From Paenibacillus taichungensis (GTDB lineage Bacteria > Bacillota > Bacilli > Paenibacillales > Paenibacillaceae): a stretch of 64,000 bases of DNA. This document shows positions 1 through 8,419 of this stretch, one piece after another. The translations under genes and the position numbers were made by a program. The notes beneath the pieces were generated by a model. It did no database searches and had not been told where the DNA came from. It saw only the letters and a list, made by a program, of their open reading frames with translations. The DNA lies in assembly GCF_013359905.1 (NCBI RefSeq), contig NZ_JABMCC010000106.1, positions 124,001 through 188,000 of the forward strand, read 5' to 3'. The number at the start of each line of letters is the position of its first letter. Position 1 is the first letter of the stretch.

Positions 1-1
1 G

Positions 2-946
2 GCAGCCTTTGCGGTTGCCGTGGGTGGTATCATTCTACCATTCATCGGAGGTTATGGCGCTGCCGCTGCGTTCGGCATGTCGCAGACACACGCTTTGTTC
101 TTTGGACTATTGTTCTGTGCCACTTCGGTCAGCATCTCGGTTCAAACGCTCAAAGATATGAATCAGCTCAGCTCTCGTGAGGGTACAACGATTCTTGGAG
201 CCGCTGTCGTCGATGATGTACTGGTTGTGGTCATCCTCGCAGTCATGATGAGTTTGCTCGGAACAGGGGCAACTGATACTTCAATCCCTCTGCTCATTGG
301 CAAGAAGTTGCTATTCTTTGTTGTCATTATCGCTGCCAGCTGGTTCCTTGTTCCTCGCATTATGAAGTGGATGGCACCGCTGAAGGTCACGGAGACCGTT
401 ATTACAGCCGGATTAATCATCTGTTTTGGCTTTTCGTACTTTGCGGAATGGATGGGTGTTGCAGGCATTATCGGGGCTTTTGCGGCAGGTATCGCCATCT
501 CACAAACGAACTTCAAACATGAGGTCGAAACGAAACTTGAACCGATCGCGTACGGGATTTTTGTTCCAGTATTCTTTGTAAGCATCGGTTTGAACGTGAC
601 TTTTGACGGCGTGGGTTCACAAATCTGGTTCATTATCGTTATCAGTCTGATTGCTATTGTAACCAAGCTTCTGGGCGGAGGAGCAGGTGCGCGTCTGACC
701 GGATTTGATCGCTCATCTTCCCTCGCCATTGGAGCAGGCATGATTTCCCGGGGTGAAGTTGCTCTTATTATTGCTTCCACCGGACTTGCTTCCGGATTAC
801 TCGACGCTGAGTATTTCACCAGTGTGGTTATCATGGTTATCGTTACAACGCTGGTAACGCCACCGTTACTCAAAATCACCTTTGCACGCAAAAAAGGGGA
901 AACTCGTGTTGAAAAAGGCATTGAGGAATCCCATCTAAGCGGGTAA
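2..946 (+). CDS. CPA2-family Na+(K+)/H+ antiporter, 5' truncated
   Basis: This is the C-terminal part of a monovalent cation:proton antiporter that exchanges H+ for Na+ or K+ across the cytoplasmic membrane. The reading frame is open from base 2, so the true start lies outside the window; the internal ATG at 20 is not a convincing start. The visible 314 or so residues are almost all hydrophobic helices. The ATSVSISV segment followed by the acidic pair in AAVVDDV is the unwound-helix and ion-site signature of the NapA/KefB (CPA2) group, and two adjacent Asp residues usually mark electrogenic members. The gene ends in a short charged tail with no visible RCK/TrkA-N domain. A terminator follows directly. 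The family is certain; the transported ion is not. Confidence 0.9.
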   Translation, partial: AAFAVAVGGIILPFIGGYGAAAAFGMSQTHALFFGLLFCATSVSISVQTLKDMNQLSSREGTTILGAAVVDDVLVVVILAVMMSLLGTGATDTSIPLLIGKKLLFFVVIIAASWFLVPRIMKWMAPLKVTETVITAGLIICFGFSYFAEWMGVAGIIGAFAAGIAISQTNFKHEVETKLEPIAYGIFVPVFFVSIGLNVTFDGVGSQIWFIIVISLIAIVTKLLGGGAGARLTGFDRSSSLAIGAGMISRGEVALIIASTGLASGLLDAEYFTSVVIMVIVTTLVTPPLLKITFARKKGETRVEKGIEESHLSG

Positions 947-960
947 ATAAAATTAGTATC

Positions 961-996
961 AGCTCACCGTGATGTTGCGGTGGGCTTTTCATTTTT
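961..996 (+). terminator. Rho-independent terminator of the antiporter gene
   Basis: Arms AGCTCACCG (961-969) and CGGTGGGCT (978-986), with one G-U pair, are followed by a T-rich tail (TTTCATTTTT). It lies 14 bp after the antiporter stop. Confidence 0.8.
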
Positions 997-1020
997 CAAG
1001 GGAGTTAAATAAACACAACA

Positions 1021-1052
1021 AAAAAAGACCGCTCCATTAACAAGAGGTCTTT
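1021..1052 (-). terminator. Terminator at the end of the two-component/pssA/dedA operon
   Basis: On the minus strand AAAGACC and GGTCTTT (1052-1046 and 1030-1024) form a stem followed by a run of T residues. It sits 33 bp beyond the dedA stop codon. Confidence 0.7.
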
Positions 1053-1084
1053 ATCCTCGCCTGTTCATAACAGGCTGTCCCATT

Positions 1085-1570
1085 TTAAGTTAACACACCT
1101 ACGTAAAAACCGATCGATATAAAGACAACACACCATATAAACGCGCCAATGCTGGAGACAAGGACGTATCGTCCTATTGCCATACGGCTGATTCCGGAGA
1201 AACAGCACATCAGATGACGAATACCTGGAATGAAGTAGCCCAGTATAATGGACCAGTACCCGTATTTCAAAAACCATGACTCCACCCTGCCCAGCCGTTT
1301 GGCGTTGACCCCCACCCATTTACCGTACTTCTCAACCAGTGGTCGGCCGGCCTTCTTGCCAATGGTGTAACTCAGAAGACCTCCAGTAAACGCTCCACCA
1401 AAACTGACAACGATGGACACCGAATAATTCAGCACCGAGATGGAGGCGAGATAACCGACAAAGGTCATCATCACCTCATCCGGAATAGGCATGCCAATCA
1501 CGCCAAGAGCCAGCAGTCCGTAAATTGCGAAATAACCATATTGACCAATAAATTCTCTTGCAAATTCCAT
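1085..1570 (-). CDS. DedA-family membrane protein (YbfM/PetA-like candidate)
   Basis: This is a 161-residue integral membrane protein of the DedA (SNARE-associated) family. Members move lipids such as undecaprenyl phosphate or phosphatidylethanolamine across the cytoplasmic membrane. Family signs are the early IPDE segment, the F-G-x3-G glycine-rich stretch, and the G-x-F-I-P-G-x-R-H motif near residue 113. The start was set at the ATG at 1570 because AAGGAG lies about 9 bases upstream; a longer frame from 1612 lacks such a site. It begins 13 bases after pssA. In Bacillus subtilis pssA is followed by the DedA gene ybfM, whose product is implicated in phosphatidylethanolamine transport, so the same role is a reasonable inference here. 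No psd gene follows. Confidence 0.85.
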   Translation of the reverse strand: MEFAREFIGQYGYFAIYGLLALGVIGMPIPDEVMMTFVGYLASISVLNYSVSIVVSFGGAFTGGLLSYTIGKKAGRPLVEKYGKWVGVNAKRLGRVESWFLKYGYWSIILGYFIPGIRHLMCCFSGISRMAIGRYVLVSSIGAFIWCVVFISIGFYVGVLT

Positions 1571-1583
1571 ACTGACTCGCTCC

Positions 1584-2129
1584 TTATTTCGGTTCCACAA
1601 TATCCTTCTCATGGGGGGCTAGCACTTGTTTTAGAGACGGGAATCGGATTTGGCTAACCATTAGACCGGATAATACGATAATGACAAGATAGGCTACACC
1701 ATGAGTAAAATAAGGACTCCAGAGCGCGAAAAAGGACATAAGACCGCCTGCAAACGTAATCGGCATACCCACAAAACCATGGCTTGCTGTCTTCTGGCAA
1801 TTGTAACGGGCGAGACGCAATGCACCACAAACCGGGAATAATGCTGTCAGCGCCATACCCAGTGCACTTACCTCATTCATGGAGTTCAAATATAAGATCA
1901 ACACGGGTGCGGTGCCGAACGAAACAACATCAGCCAGTGAATCCAGCGCTTTGCCGAATTCCCCCTCACAATGCAGCTTGCGTGCTGCAAACCCGTCAAA
2001 CAGATCAAAGAACATGGCTACCCAGATCATCGTCACGGCTAGCGCAAACTCGCCATGAATAGCCATAATGACAGCCAACATGCCTGAAGTTAAGTTGCCC
2101 AACGTTAGAATGGACGGTAAAGATTTCAT
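1584..2129 (-). CDS. pssA: CDP-diacylglycerol--serine O-phosphatidyltransferase
   Basis: PssA makes phosphatidylserine from CDP-diacylglycerol and L-serine, the committed step towards phosphatidylethanolamine, at the cytoplasmic membrane. The 181-residue protein carries the complete CDP-alcohol phosphotransferase signature D-G-x2-A-R-x8-G-x3-D-x3-D at about residues 45-67, preceded by DLF; the acidic residues bind the metal and CDP group. Several hydrophobic helices follow. The length fits Gram-positive PssA. AAGGGGAG lies about 8 bases before the ATG. The gene starts 20 bases after the sensor kinase stop and precedes dedA by 13 bases, so all four genes appear to be one transcript. The enzyme class is certain from the motif; serine as acceptor is inferred from similarity and context. 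Confidence 0.9.
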   Translation of the reverse strand: MKSLPSILTLGNLTSGMLAVIMAIHGEFALAVTMIWVAMFFDLFDGFAARKLHCEGEFGKALDSLADVVSFGTAPVLILYLNSMNEVSALGMALTALFPVCGALRLARYNCQKTASHGFVGMPITFAGGLMSFFALWSPYFTHGVAYLVIIVLSGLMVSQIRFPSLKQVLAPHEKDIVEPK

Positions 2130-2149
2130 AGACTTGACTCCCCTTCGTA

Positions 2150-3907
2150 CTAAGCATTAGGAAAAATAATATAAAAACGGACTCCGTCCGGCGTGTTCTC
2201 CACACCATAACTGCATCCATGCAAATCGAGAATCTGCTTCGCGATGGCCAGGCCAAGCCCGGTCCCCCCCATTTTGCGATTACGCGAGCGTTCCACGCGG
2301 TAGAATCTTTCCCAGATGTACTGCCGCTCCGCTTCCGAGATCTGCTCACCCTGATTCTCGATGGAGATTCGAACCTGCCCTTCCGGCCTGCTGATCTCAA
2401 TCATAATATCGGTCTTAGGGACAGCATGTCGTATAGCATTCATCATCATATTATAGATGACTTGCTCCAACTTGCTGCGGTCTCCCTCAACGGTCTGTTC
2501 GGTGGTGGAGACCAAAACGACTTCCAGTTCCTTTTCCTTCAGTTGTGGACCCAGACGTCCGGCAATATCTTCAATCATATCTCCAAGAGCCACTGCATCG
2601 GTGTTCAGCTTAATCGCTTGGGATTCCAACCGTACCAGATCCAGCATCTCTTCAACCATCGTTTCCATCTTGACCGCTTCATCGGCAATGATCTCGATGT
2701 AACGCTCACGTTTGCTCTCACTGACTCCATCTTTCAACCCTTCGGAATACCCTTTGATGATGCTGATAGGTGTTTTGAGTTCATGGGATGCATCGGCAAA
2801 AAACTCTCGCTGACGCTGTTCAATTCGCTGCTTCATCTCCATATCAGTGCGCATCTGACTGTTCGCCTGCCTTAGTTCTTCCAAAGTCTGACCCAATGTC
2901 GTGGACAGCGCGTTGAGACTATTGGACAGACTGCCAATCTCGTCATTGCGGCGGATGGGCGATTTCACAGTGAAATCAAGGGTCGACATCTTTTTGGCAA
3001 CATGGTTCAGGGCAAGCAACGGCTTGGTGACAATTCGGGACAGAAGCAGTGAAAGGAACACAATCAGCACAAATGCAGCAATACCAAAATACGCATAAAA
3101 TAGTTGTGTAGCTTCACTCGCCTCCCTCATCTCCTGCAGGGACGTCAGGGAAAAAATGAGTTGCTGCTGAGGTCCCGAGCTGTGCACCGGAGCAATGGTA
3201 AGCACATTTCGTACACCACTCCAGCTATCGGTCCATTCCTCATTAATCATTTTCCCATTGGCGAGACTAAGCTGGTCTTCCGTAGATAGTGGGAAGCGGC
3301 TATCCAGCGCCTGCACGAGCAGACCCTGTCTCTGACTCCATGTCCCCAGGTTGGGAAGAACAACGTCCTTCAATGTTCCTGACCATTCTTCTACCGGCTC
3401 CGTTAACTCCTGAAAATCTTCCGTTCCGCTGACTACGGAGCTCTGATCCTTTATCTTCAGCGGATAAACCATAGGATCATTCATTCCACTTGCCGAACCT
3501 GTAACGGTCAATTGCTGACCATACTTCAAGTGTGAAGCAAGCCATCCTGCGTTCTCACTGTTGATAAACAACGACAGCGATATATTTACCTGCTTGCCAT
3601 CCTCTTGCAAAAGCACGATGTGGAATGGGTCATTGACCAGCTTACCTGTATTCGTCAGGATGACCAGATGCGACTGATTCTGCCGCATGAACTTCCCGGT
3701 TTCCTTGGCCAGCTGCACATCGTTCCAATGTCCAGTGGAATATTGTTGTTCGAATTTCGTCAATTTTTTCTTAATGCTGCTGATCTTCTGATGTTGGTAA
3801 AAGTCCGGGAACCAGACCAGTTGGGCAATCACGGTTGTTCCATATAGAAGAAGCAGAAATCCAGCCATGACCAGAAACAGTTTCATCGTTACACCGTTAC
3901 GTCTCAT
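2150..3907 (-). CDS. Two-component sensor histidine kinase
   Basis: This transmembrane sensor kinase of about 585 residues has a helix near residues 8-29, an extracytoplasmic domain of roughly 245 residues with no fold I recognise, a second helix near 276-298, a HAMP linker, a dimerisation domain with the phospho-accepting His in ASHELKTP, and an ATPase domain with an N box (MMNAIRH) and a G box (GGTGLGLA). It should phosphorylate the regulator encoded just upstream. The start was placed at 3907 because its ATG overlaps the regulator's stop as ATGA, the usual sign of translational coupling; a second ATG at 3886 is possible. The gene runs on into pssA after 20 bases, so envelope lipid state is a plausible stimulus, but that is inference. 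Confidence 0.9.
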   Translation of the reverse strand: MRRNGVTMKLFLVMAGFLLLLYGTTVIAQLVWFPDFYQHQKISSIKKKLTKFEQQYSTGHWNDVQLAKETGKFMRQNQSHLVILTNTGKLVNDPFHIVLLQEDGKQVNISLSLFINSENAGWLASHLKYGQQLTVTGSASGMNDPMVYPLKIKDQSSVVSGTEDFQELTEPVEEWSGTLKDVVLPNLGTWSQRQGLLVQALDSRFPLSTEDQLSLANGKMINEEWTDSWSGVRNVLTIAPVHSSGPQQQLIFSLTSLQEMREASEATQLFYAYFGIAAFVLIVFLSLLLSRIVTKPLLALNHVAKKMSTLDFTVKSPIRRNDEIGSLSNSLNALSTTLGQTLEELRQANSQMRTDMEMKQRIEQRQREFFADASHELKTPISIIKGYSEGLKDGVSESKRERYIEIIADEAVKMETMVEEMLDLVRLESQAIKLNTDAVALGDMIEDIAGRLGPQLKEKELEVVLVSTTEQTVEGDRSKLEQVIYNMMMNAIRHAVPKTDIMIEISRPEGQVRISIENQGEQISEAERQYIWERFYRVERSRNRKMGGTGLGLAIAKQILDLHGCSYGVENTPDGVRFYIIFPNA

Positions 3908-4584
3908 GCCTCGGCCTCGAATCGATATCCGGTACCGATAACCGTTCGGATACACTTGGCTTCATCCCCAAGTTTGCTGCGAAGCTTTTTGATATGGGTA
4001 TCCACCACACGCGAATCACCCTCAAAATCATACCCCCATACCCGATTAAGGATGGCATCACGGGACAGTACAATTCCCTGATTGCGAGTTAAATACAGCA
4101 GCAGGTCATATTCTTTGGGAGCAAGCTCCACTTCGATTCCATCCTTCTCAAGCCGACGCGCCCAGGGATCAAGTGTGGCACACCCAAACCGAATTACACT
4201 CTGCTCCTTGCTAACGGCACCCTCTACTCGCTTCATTAATGTCTCTGCACGTGCCACCAGTACACGAGGACTGAATGGCTTCGTAACATAATCATCCACG
4301 CCGAGCTGGAAGCCATGAATCTTGTCATCATCTTCCGATCGGGCAGTCAGCATTATAATAGGTACGGTCGACTGGGAACGAATATGCCCACAGAGGGTCC
4401 ATCCATCCATTTCCGGCATCAGCACATCCAGGATGACCAGATCCACTTCATGCAGTGCCAGCAATTCCAGCGCCTCTACCCCATGTTCTGCTTCAATAAC
4501 GTTCCATTGTTCTTTTATGAAATAATCGGCCACAATCTCACGAATGCGGCTTTCATCTTCCACCAGAAGCACTGTTCTGACCAT
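3904..4584 (-). CDS. OmpR/PhoB-family response regulator
   Basis: This 226-residue regulator has an N-terminal receiver domain, with the acidic pair ED near residue 10, phospho-acceptor Asp53 (VILDVLMP) and Lys in the YVTKPF motif, and a C-terminal winged-helix DNA-binding domain ending in VIGTGYRF. The start is the ATG at 4584, which has AGGAGA about 8 bases upstream; the frame extends further upstream without a ribosome site. It overlaps the kinase gene by four bases and is first gene of the operon that also encodes PssA and a DedA protein. The target promoters are unknown; autoregulation of the operon would be expected. Confidence 0.92.
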   Translation of the reverse strand: MVRTVLLVEDESRIREIVADYFIKEQWNVIEAEHGVEALELLALHEVDLVILDVLMPEMDGWTLCGHIRSQSTVPIIMLTARSEDDDKIHGFQLGVDDYVTKPFSPRVLVARAETLMKRVEGAVSKEQSVIRFGCATLDPWARRLEKDGIEVELAPKEYDLLLYLTRNQGIVLSRDAILNRVWGYDFEGDSRVVDTHIKKLRSKLGDEAKCIRTVIGTGYRFEAEA

Positions 4585-4726
4585 GGCCGACTCTCCTTTT
4601 AGCATTCTGTTGTTAACATAACGATTCCGTGTGTCGTCCGTGTGTCCAGCCATGTTCTGGAATGAACTCCATCTTATATACGATTAATATATACCAAAAG
4701 TTACTAAATTCCATACGTTTTCGCAC

Positions 4727-4766
4727 AAAAAAGAAGCCGTCAACGAGCAATCATCTGCTCATTGAC
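4727..4766 (-). terminator. Terminator of pdxK
   Basis: Minus-strand arms GTCAATGAGCA and TGCTCGTTGAC (4766-4756 and 4749-4739), with one G-U pair, precede GGCTTCTTTTTT. It lies about 60 bases after the pdxK stop and separates it from the downstream response regulator. Confidence 0.85.
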
Positions 4767-4826
4767 AGCTACTTCCGGCTGAGACCACGTTTTTCTCCGC
4801 GATTACACACTACATGTGCGCACCGC

Positions 4827-5639
4827 TTAGCGTTGATTCTCCAGTCGGTGTGCTACATGTAACGTTGGGCCAACAAAGCGGTTCAGCGGGAATCCGCCAG
4901 CAATCGCTTTGGTCACGAAGGCTTTACCTTCACGAACAGCCTCTTTCACAGTAAGACCGCGCGCCAAACCTGCGGTAATTGCCGCAGATGTGGTGCAGCC
5001 TGCACCATGTGTATATCCGGAGCCAACAACATCGGCTTCAAACCATTCGTAGTTCGTTCCGTCATAGAGAAGATCCATTGCTTTGCCCGGGTTAATAACG
5101 CCTCTGTCCTTGATCAGGACATGTTTCGCCCCATGATCATGAATGACAGCTGCTGCAGCTTCCATCTGCTCCTTGGAGCGGATCAGTCCACTTTTCGCGA
5201 GCTGCGATGCTTCAAACAGATTCGGGGTAACCAGATCAGCACCCGGCAAAAGGAATTCGATCATTGCTTCTGTATTCTCAGGTTGCAGCACTTCGTCCGT
5301 ACCTTTGCAGACCATTACCGGATCGATAACGATCTGTGGCAGTCCGCTCCGGCGGATGTGCTTCGCAACCAATTCAATGATGTCTACAGAACCCAGCATA
5401 CCCGTCTTCATTGCATCAAAGCCGATACCATCCAGAACGGTGCGCAGTTGAGCCTCGACTACATTTAATTCCACAGGGAAGACCTGGTGATCCCACGTAT
5501 CAGGCTCCATAGCCACAACAGTAGTCAGCACAGTCATGCCATACACACCAAGCTCCTGAAAAGTTTTCAAATCTGCTTGAATCCCAGCACCGCCGCTCGT
5601 ATCCGAACCAGCGATTGTTAATGTTTTTGGAATCGTCAT
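4827..5639 (-). CDS. pdxK: Pyridoxine/pyridoxal kinase (ThiD-type)
   Basis: This 270-residue ribokinase-fold enzyme phosphorylates the B6 vitamers pyridoxine, pyridoxal or pyridoxamine with ATP, feeding pyridoxal phosphate salvage. The N-terminus has the substrate loop G-S-D-x-S-G-G-A-G-I-Q-A-D, the middle has IDPVMVCKG, and the C-terminus has the anion-hole motif THGAGCT with the catalytic cysteine. The sequence follows B. subtilis PdxK (YwdB) closely along its length, more than it follows ThiD, though activity on hydroxymethylpyrimidine cannot be excluded. GAAGGAG lies about 12 bases before the ATG, somewhat far. The gene stands alone between its own promoter and terminator. Confidence 0.9.
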   Translation of the reverse strand: MTIPKTLTIAGSDTSGGAGIQADLKTFQELGVYGMTVLTTVVAMEPDTWDHQVFPVELNVVEAQLRTVLDGIGFDAMKTGMLGSVDIIELVAKHIRRSGLPQIVIDPVMVCKGTDEVLQPENTEAMIEFLLPGADLVTPNLFEASQLAKSGLIRSKEQMEAAAAVIHDHGAKHVLIKDRGVINPGKAMDLLYDGTNYEWFEADVVGSGYTHGAGCTTSAAITAGLARGLTVKEAVREGKAFVTKAIAGGFPLNRFVGPTLHVAHRLENQR

Positions 5640-5675
5640 GGTAGTTGCATTCTCCTTCGTCCTTCAGTTGACATT

Positions 5676-5704
5676 ATCCTATCCCTTGTACGAGCAGATG
5701 TCAA
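5676..5704 (-). promoter_or_regulatory. SigA-type promoter of pdxK
   Basis: The minus strand reads TTGACA (5704-5699), a 17-base spacer, then TAGGAT (5681-5676). The perfect -35 box and ideal spacing lie about 40 bases upstream of the pdxK start. Confidence 0.7.
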
Positions 5705-5743
5705 TGGCATGTGAAGCCATACGGAGTATGGTTTCCAAAGGAA

Positions 5744-6451
5744 TCAGTTCACATCTTTTGTCTCCAGACGAATCATGGACAGCGAAGCAATCCACAGTCC
5801 GATTGCCCCCAGTGTTAATGGAATCACGATAAGTGTGTTGATGGAGAACGTAGGCCCGTTGAATCCTGAACACACCACAAGTACAAGCAGAATGGATGAT
5901 ACCAGTGTGGTCGTGACCGAATGTTTGCGCATTCCGAAGAATAGAGGGATCAGAGCCATGGCCGCAGCGGACAAGGAACTAATCGTGTACTTCAGCAGCA
6001 GTACCAGTGCATCACTCATCGTCAAGGTGTCGGGAATGAAGGAGTAGAATTGGTTTGTGATAACCAGCAAGGCTCCCATCAGTAGATCGGTAAACAAAAT
6101 CATTACAAAGGTAAACACAAAGACAATGATGAGTTTGGCAGCAATAATTTTCTGGCGCTTGATTGGATAGGTAAACATGACGTTCATCGTTTTATTTCGA
6201 TACTCACTAATAATCAGTTTCGCTATCAGCGCACCGCCAAAGATAATAAACACGGCTCTGGCAAACGTATCTATTAACATGAAGGAGACGTGGTAATCGG
6301 CAAAAGCGTAATCTTCAGCCCCCTGATCGGTGAATCCAATCATGATGAGAAACAGGATTAGGGCGAGATTGGCGATACCTGCCGTTCTGAAATTTCGGGC
6401 AAACCGATGTTTGCGCAGTTCCAGCTGGATCAGTTTAAGCAACGTCCCCAT
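5744..6451 (-). CDS. ABC-2 type transporter permease
   Basis: This 235-residue membrane protein has about six hydrophobic helices and an amphipathic N-terminus (LLKLIQLELRKHR) typical of bacitracin/lantibiotic-immunity type ABC permeases. With the ATPase encoded upstream it should form an exporter or immunity pump. The frame overlaps the ATPase gene by 17 bases. The ATG at 6451 follows GAAAGGGG directly, which is too close for an ideal site, so a TTG at 6442 could be the true start. The two genes follow a two-component system in the same direction, as in peptide-antibiotic resistance loci. The substrate is unknown. Confidence 0.82.
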   Translation of the reverse strand: MGTLLKLIQLELRKHRFARNFRTAGIANLALILFLIMIGFTDQGAEDYAFADYHVSFMLIDTFARAVFIIFGGALIAKLIISEYRNKTMNVMFTYPIKRQKIIAAKLIIVFVFTFVMILFTDLLMGALLVITNQFYSFIPDTLTMSDALVLLLKYTISSLSAAAMALIPLFFGMRKHSVTTTLVSSILLVLVVCSGFNGPTFSINTLIVIPLTLGAIGLWIASLSMIRLETKDVN

Positions 6452-7358
6452 CCCCTTTCATTAAGCTCATGAAGTGTTCTTCCAATGAATGAGCTCGTTT
6501 GAAAATGGATTCAATCTCAACGCCATGCCCGATCAGCTTGCTTGTCAATTCCGATGGAGCAATGCCCGGATCATAGATACGTACGGTATGGTCATCGATC
6601 ATTTTATAATTTTTCAACCCCAGCTGATGTTCCATTACATAGGTCGCTTTACGCGGGTCCAACGTTTGCAGCTCAATATACTCGCTGTGGCTCCCACGAA
6701 TGCTGTCCATCGATACTTCTTCAACCAGACGCCCATTTCGTATGACCCCGACGGTGTCTGCAACCTGTTCGATTTCCCCGAGGATATGGCTGGAGATCAA
6801 CAAGGTAATGCGATACTGGGAGCTGAGACGTTTGAACAAATCGCGCATCTCCTTGATGCCTACGGGATCGAGCCCGTTGATCGGTTCATCCAGAATGAGC
6901 AGTTCCGGTGTTGTGATCAGCGCACGAGCGATGCCCAGACGCTGTTTCATTCCCAGAGAGAAGTCACGAACAGGCTTCTTGCCTGTGTCCTTGAGACCTA
7001 CACTTTCCATCATGTCGTTAATGACCTTCTTGTTATGAAACCCCATGTATTCACAATGGAGATCCAGATTTTCCTTGGCGGACAAATTATCGTAAAAAAA
7101 AGGATATTCAATGATGCTGCCCATTCGTTTCAGCAATTCATAGGAAGTAGGCGTGAGCTTTTCTCCGAACAATTCAATCTCACCTATAGTCGGCTTCACG
7201 AGATTGGTGAGCATCTTCATCATTGTTGTTTTCCCCGCTCCATTCGGACCAAGAAACCCGTAGATCTCCCCTTGCTTGATACTCATATTGACGTTTGATA
7301 CAACCTCTGCCCCTGCATACGTCTTGGTCACACCTATCGTCCGCGCAATATAGGTCAT
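6435..7358 (-). CDS. ABC transporter ATP-binding protein (BcrA-like)
   Basis: This cytoplasmic ATPase has one nucleotide-binding domain: Walker A GPNGAGKTT near residue 38, signature LGMKQRLGIARAL near 140, Walker B LLILDEP, and a switch His in LISSHIL. A C-terminal extension of about 90 residues resembles that of bacitracin and lantibiotic exporters. The start at 7358 was chosen over the ATG at 7364 because AAGGAG is 9 bases from the former and only 3 from the latter. It pairs with the permease downstream. The 128 bases between the kinase gene and this one hold no clear terminator, so it may be cotranscribed or have its own regulated promoter. Confidence 0.9.
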   Translation of the reverse strand: MTYIARTIGVTKTYAGAEVVSNVNMSIKQGEIYGFLGPNGAGKTTMMKMLTNLVKPTIGEIELFGEKLTPTSYELLKRMGSIIEYPFFYDNLSAKENLDLHCEYMGFHNKKVINDMMESVGLKDTGKKPVRDFSLGMKQRLGIARALITTPELLILDEPINGLDPVGIKEMRDLFKRLSSQYRITLLISSHILGEIEQVADTVGVIRNGRLVEEVSMDSIRGSHSEYIELQTLDPRKATYVMEHQLGLKNYKMIDDHTVRIYDPGIAPSELTSKLIGHGVEIESIFKRAHSLEEHFMSLMKGDGDVA

Positions 7359-7486
7359 GTTCATATTCTCCTTTACGTTCGTCCCTGACGGGTTCTTATA
7401 TCTGTATTGTAAAGAGAAAAGTCTTCTTTTTTATTAATCAAATCTTACAAAAACCTTAAGCTTATCGTGAAAACTACAAAATGCAC

Positions 7487-8419
7487 CTAACAAGGTTTCA
7501 GAGAAACCGAAAATACAGTTCGTACAAAAGGTACGCTATGCAACTCAATACTTCCGCCCATCCGCTCCACCAGCCGCTTCGTAATGGTCAGACCCAGACC
7601 ACTGCCTTGATAGAGACGATTACGAGAATCCTCCAGCGTATACATACGTTCAAATACACGGCTGTGCTCCTGTTCAGGAATGCCCTTGCCCCGATCCCAG
7701 ATGTTAAGTGTCACCTGTTCCCCTATTGAATACTCCAGTGAAAGGCCAAGTACCTTGCCATCTGCTCCATATTTCATAGCATTTGTGATTAGATTATCCA
7801 GCACACGGTCCAGCGCTTCCTCATTGCCTTTCACGAAGACATCACTTTCCGGAATGGATAGCTCCACTTGCAGCCCCAGATTCGTTAACATGTCATAAAA
7901 AGAGATCATCTTCAATCGACACAATTCGCTTACATTAACTCTGGTCAGAGCAAGCTCGCTATCCCCCGACTCCAGCTTCGCCAGATCAAAAAAGGAATGA
8001 ATCAGACGCAGCACTTCCTGCGCCTTATCCTGGATTTTGCCGGTCATGATCACACGTTCCTGATCGGTTAGTGAATTGCTATGCAGCAGCGTTTCACTAT
8101 AACCAAGCACAACCGTAAGTGGCGTCTTCAGATCATGTGAGATATTGGAGAGCATGTTGCGCATCTCCTTCTCCTGATTGGCATAACCCGCCTCAGCCCG
8201 ATGAGCATGATCCAGTAACTGATTCATGTCCTTAAGGAGCTGGCTTATCTGGGGGTCACTGTTGAAGACGAGCAGGCGTTCAAATGTGTTCTTATCTATA
8301 ATAGAGGTCAATTTCTCATGTATGTAAGTTAGATGTGTACTACGTTTATGCAGCCTTATGCTTAATAGAATGACGATAAGGGCCAATATCCCGGTAGAAA
8401 AGGCAAAGATCAACGTCAC
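7487..8419 (-). CDS. Sensor histidine kinase with a single N-terminal helix
   Basis: This short kinase of 310 residues has one clear hydrophobic segment at residues 3-22, no extracytoplasmic sensor domain, then a dimerisation domain with His95 in ISHDLKTP and an ATPase domain ending in GSGLGLTITKRL. Small kinases without a sensor domain often sit next to antibiotic-export ABC transporters, as here. The start codon is GTG, overlapping the regulator's stop as GTGA, with GGAGGTGG about 7 bases upstream. It should act on the regulator encoded immediately upstream. The signal is unknown. Confidence 0.9.
   Translation of the reverse strand: MTLIFAFSTGILALIVILLSIRLHKRSTHLTYIHEKLTSIIDKNTFERLLVFNSDPQISQLLKDMNQLLDHAHRAEAGYANQEKEMRNMLSNISHDLKTPLTVVLGYSETLLHSNSLTDQERVIMTGKIQDKAQEVLRLIHSFFDLAKLESGDSELALTRVNVSELCRLKMISFYDMLTNLGLQVELSIPESDVFVKGNEEALDRVLDNLITNAMKYGADGKVLGLSLEYSIGEQVTLNIWDRGKGIPEQEHSRVFERMYTLEDSRNRLYQGSGLGLTITKRLVERMGGSIELHSVPFVRTVFSVSLKPC

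Noticed and set aside
163..921. A 252-codon minus-strand frame opposite the antiporter
   Set aside because: Antisense to a conserved membrane protein, Ser/Thr/Pro-rich and without a ribosome site.
5718..5730. Small CATAC/GTATG hairpin after the ABC-2 permease
   Set aside because: The stem is short and no T run follows on either strand, so I did not call a terminator.
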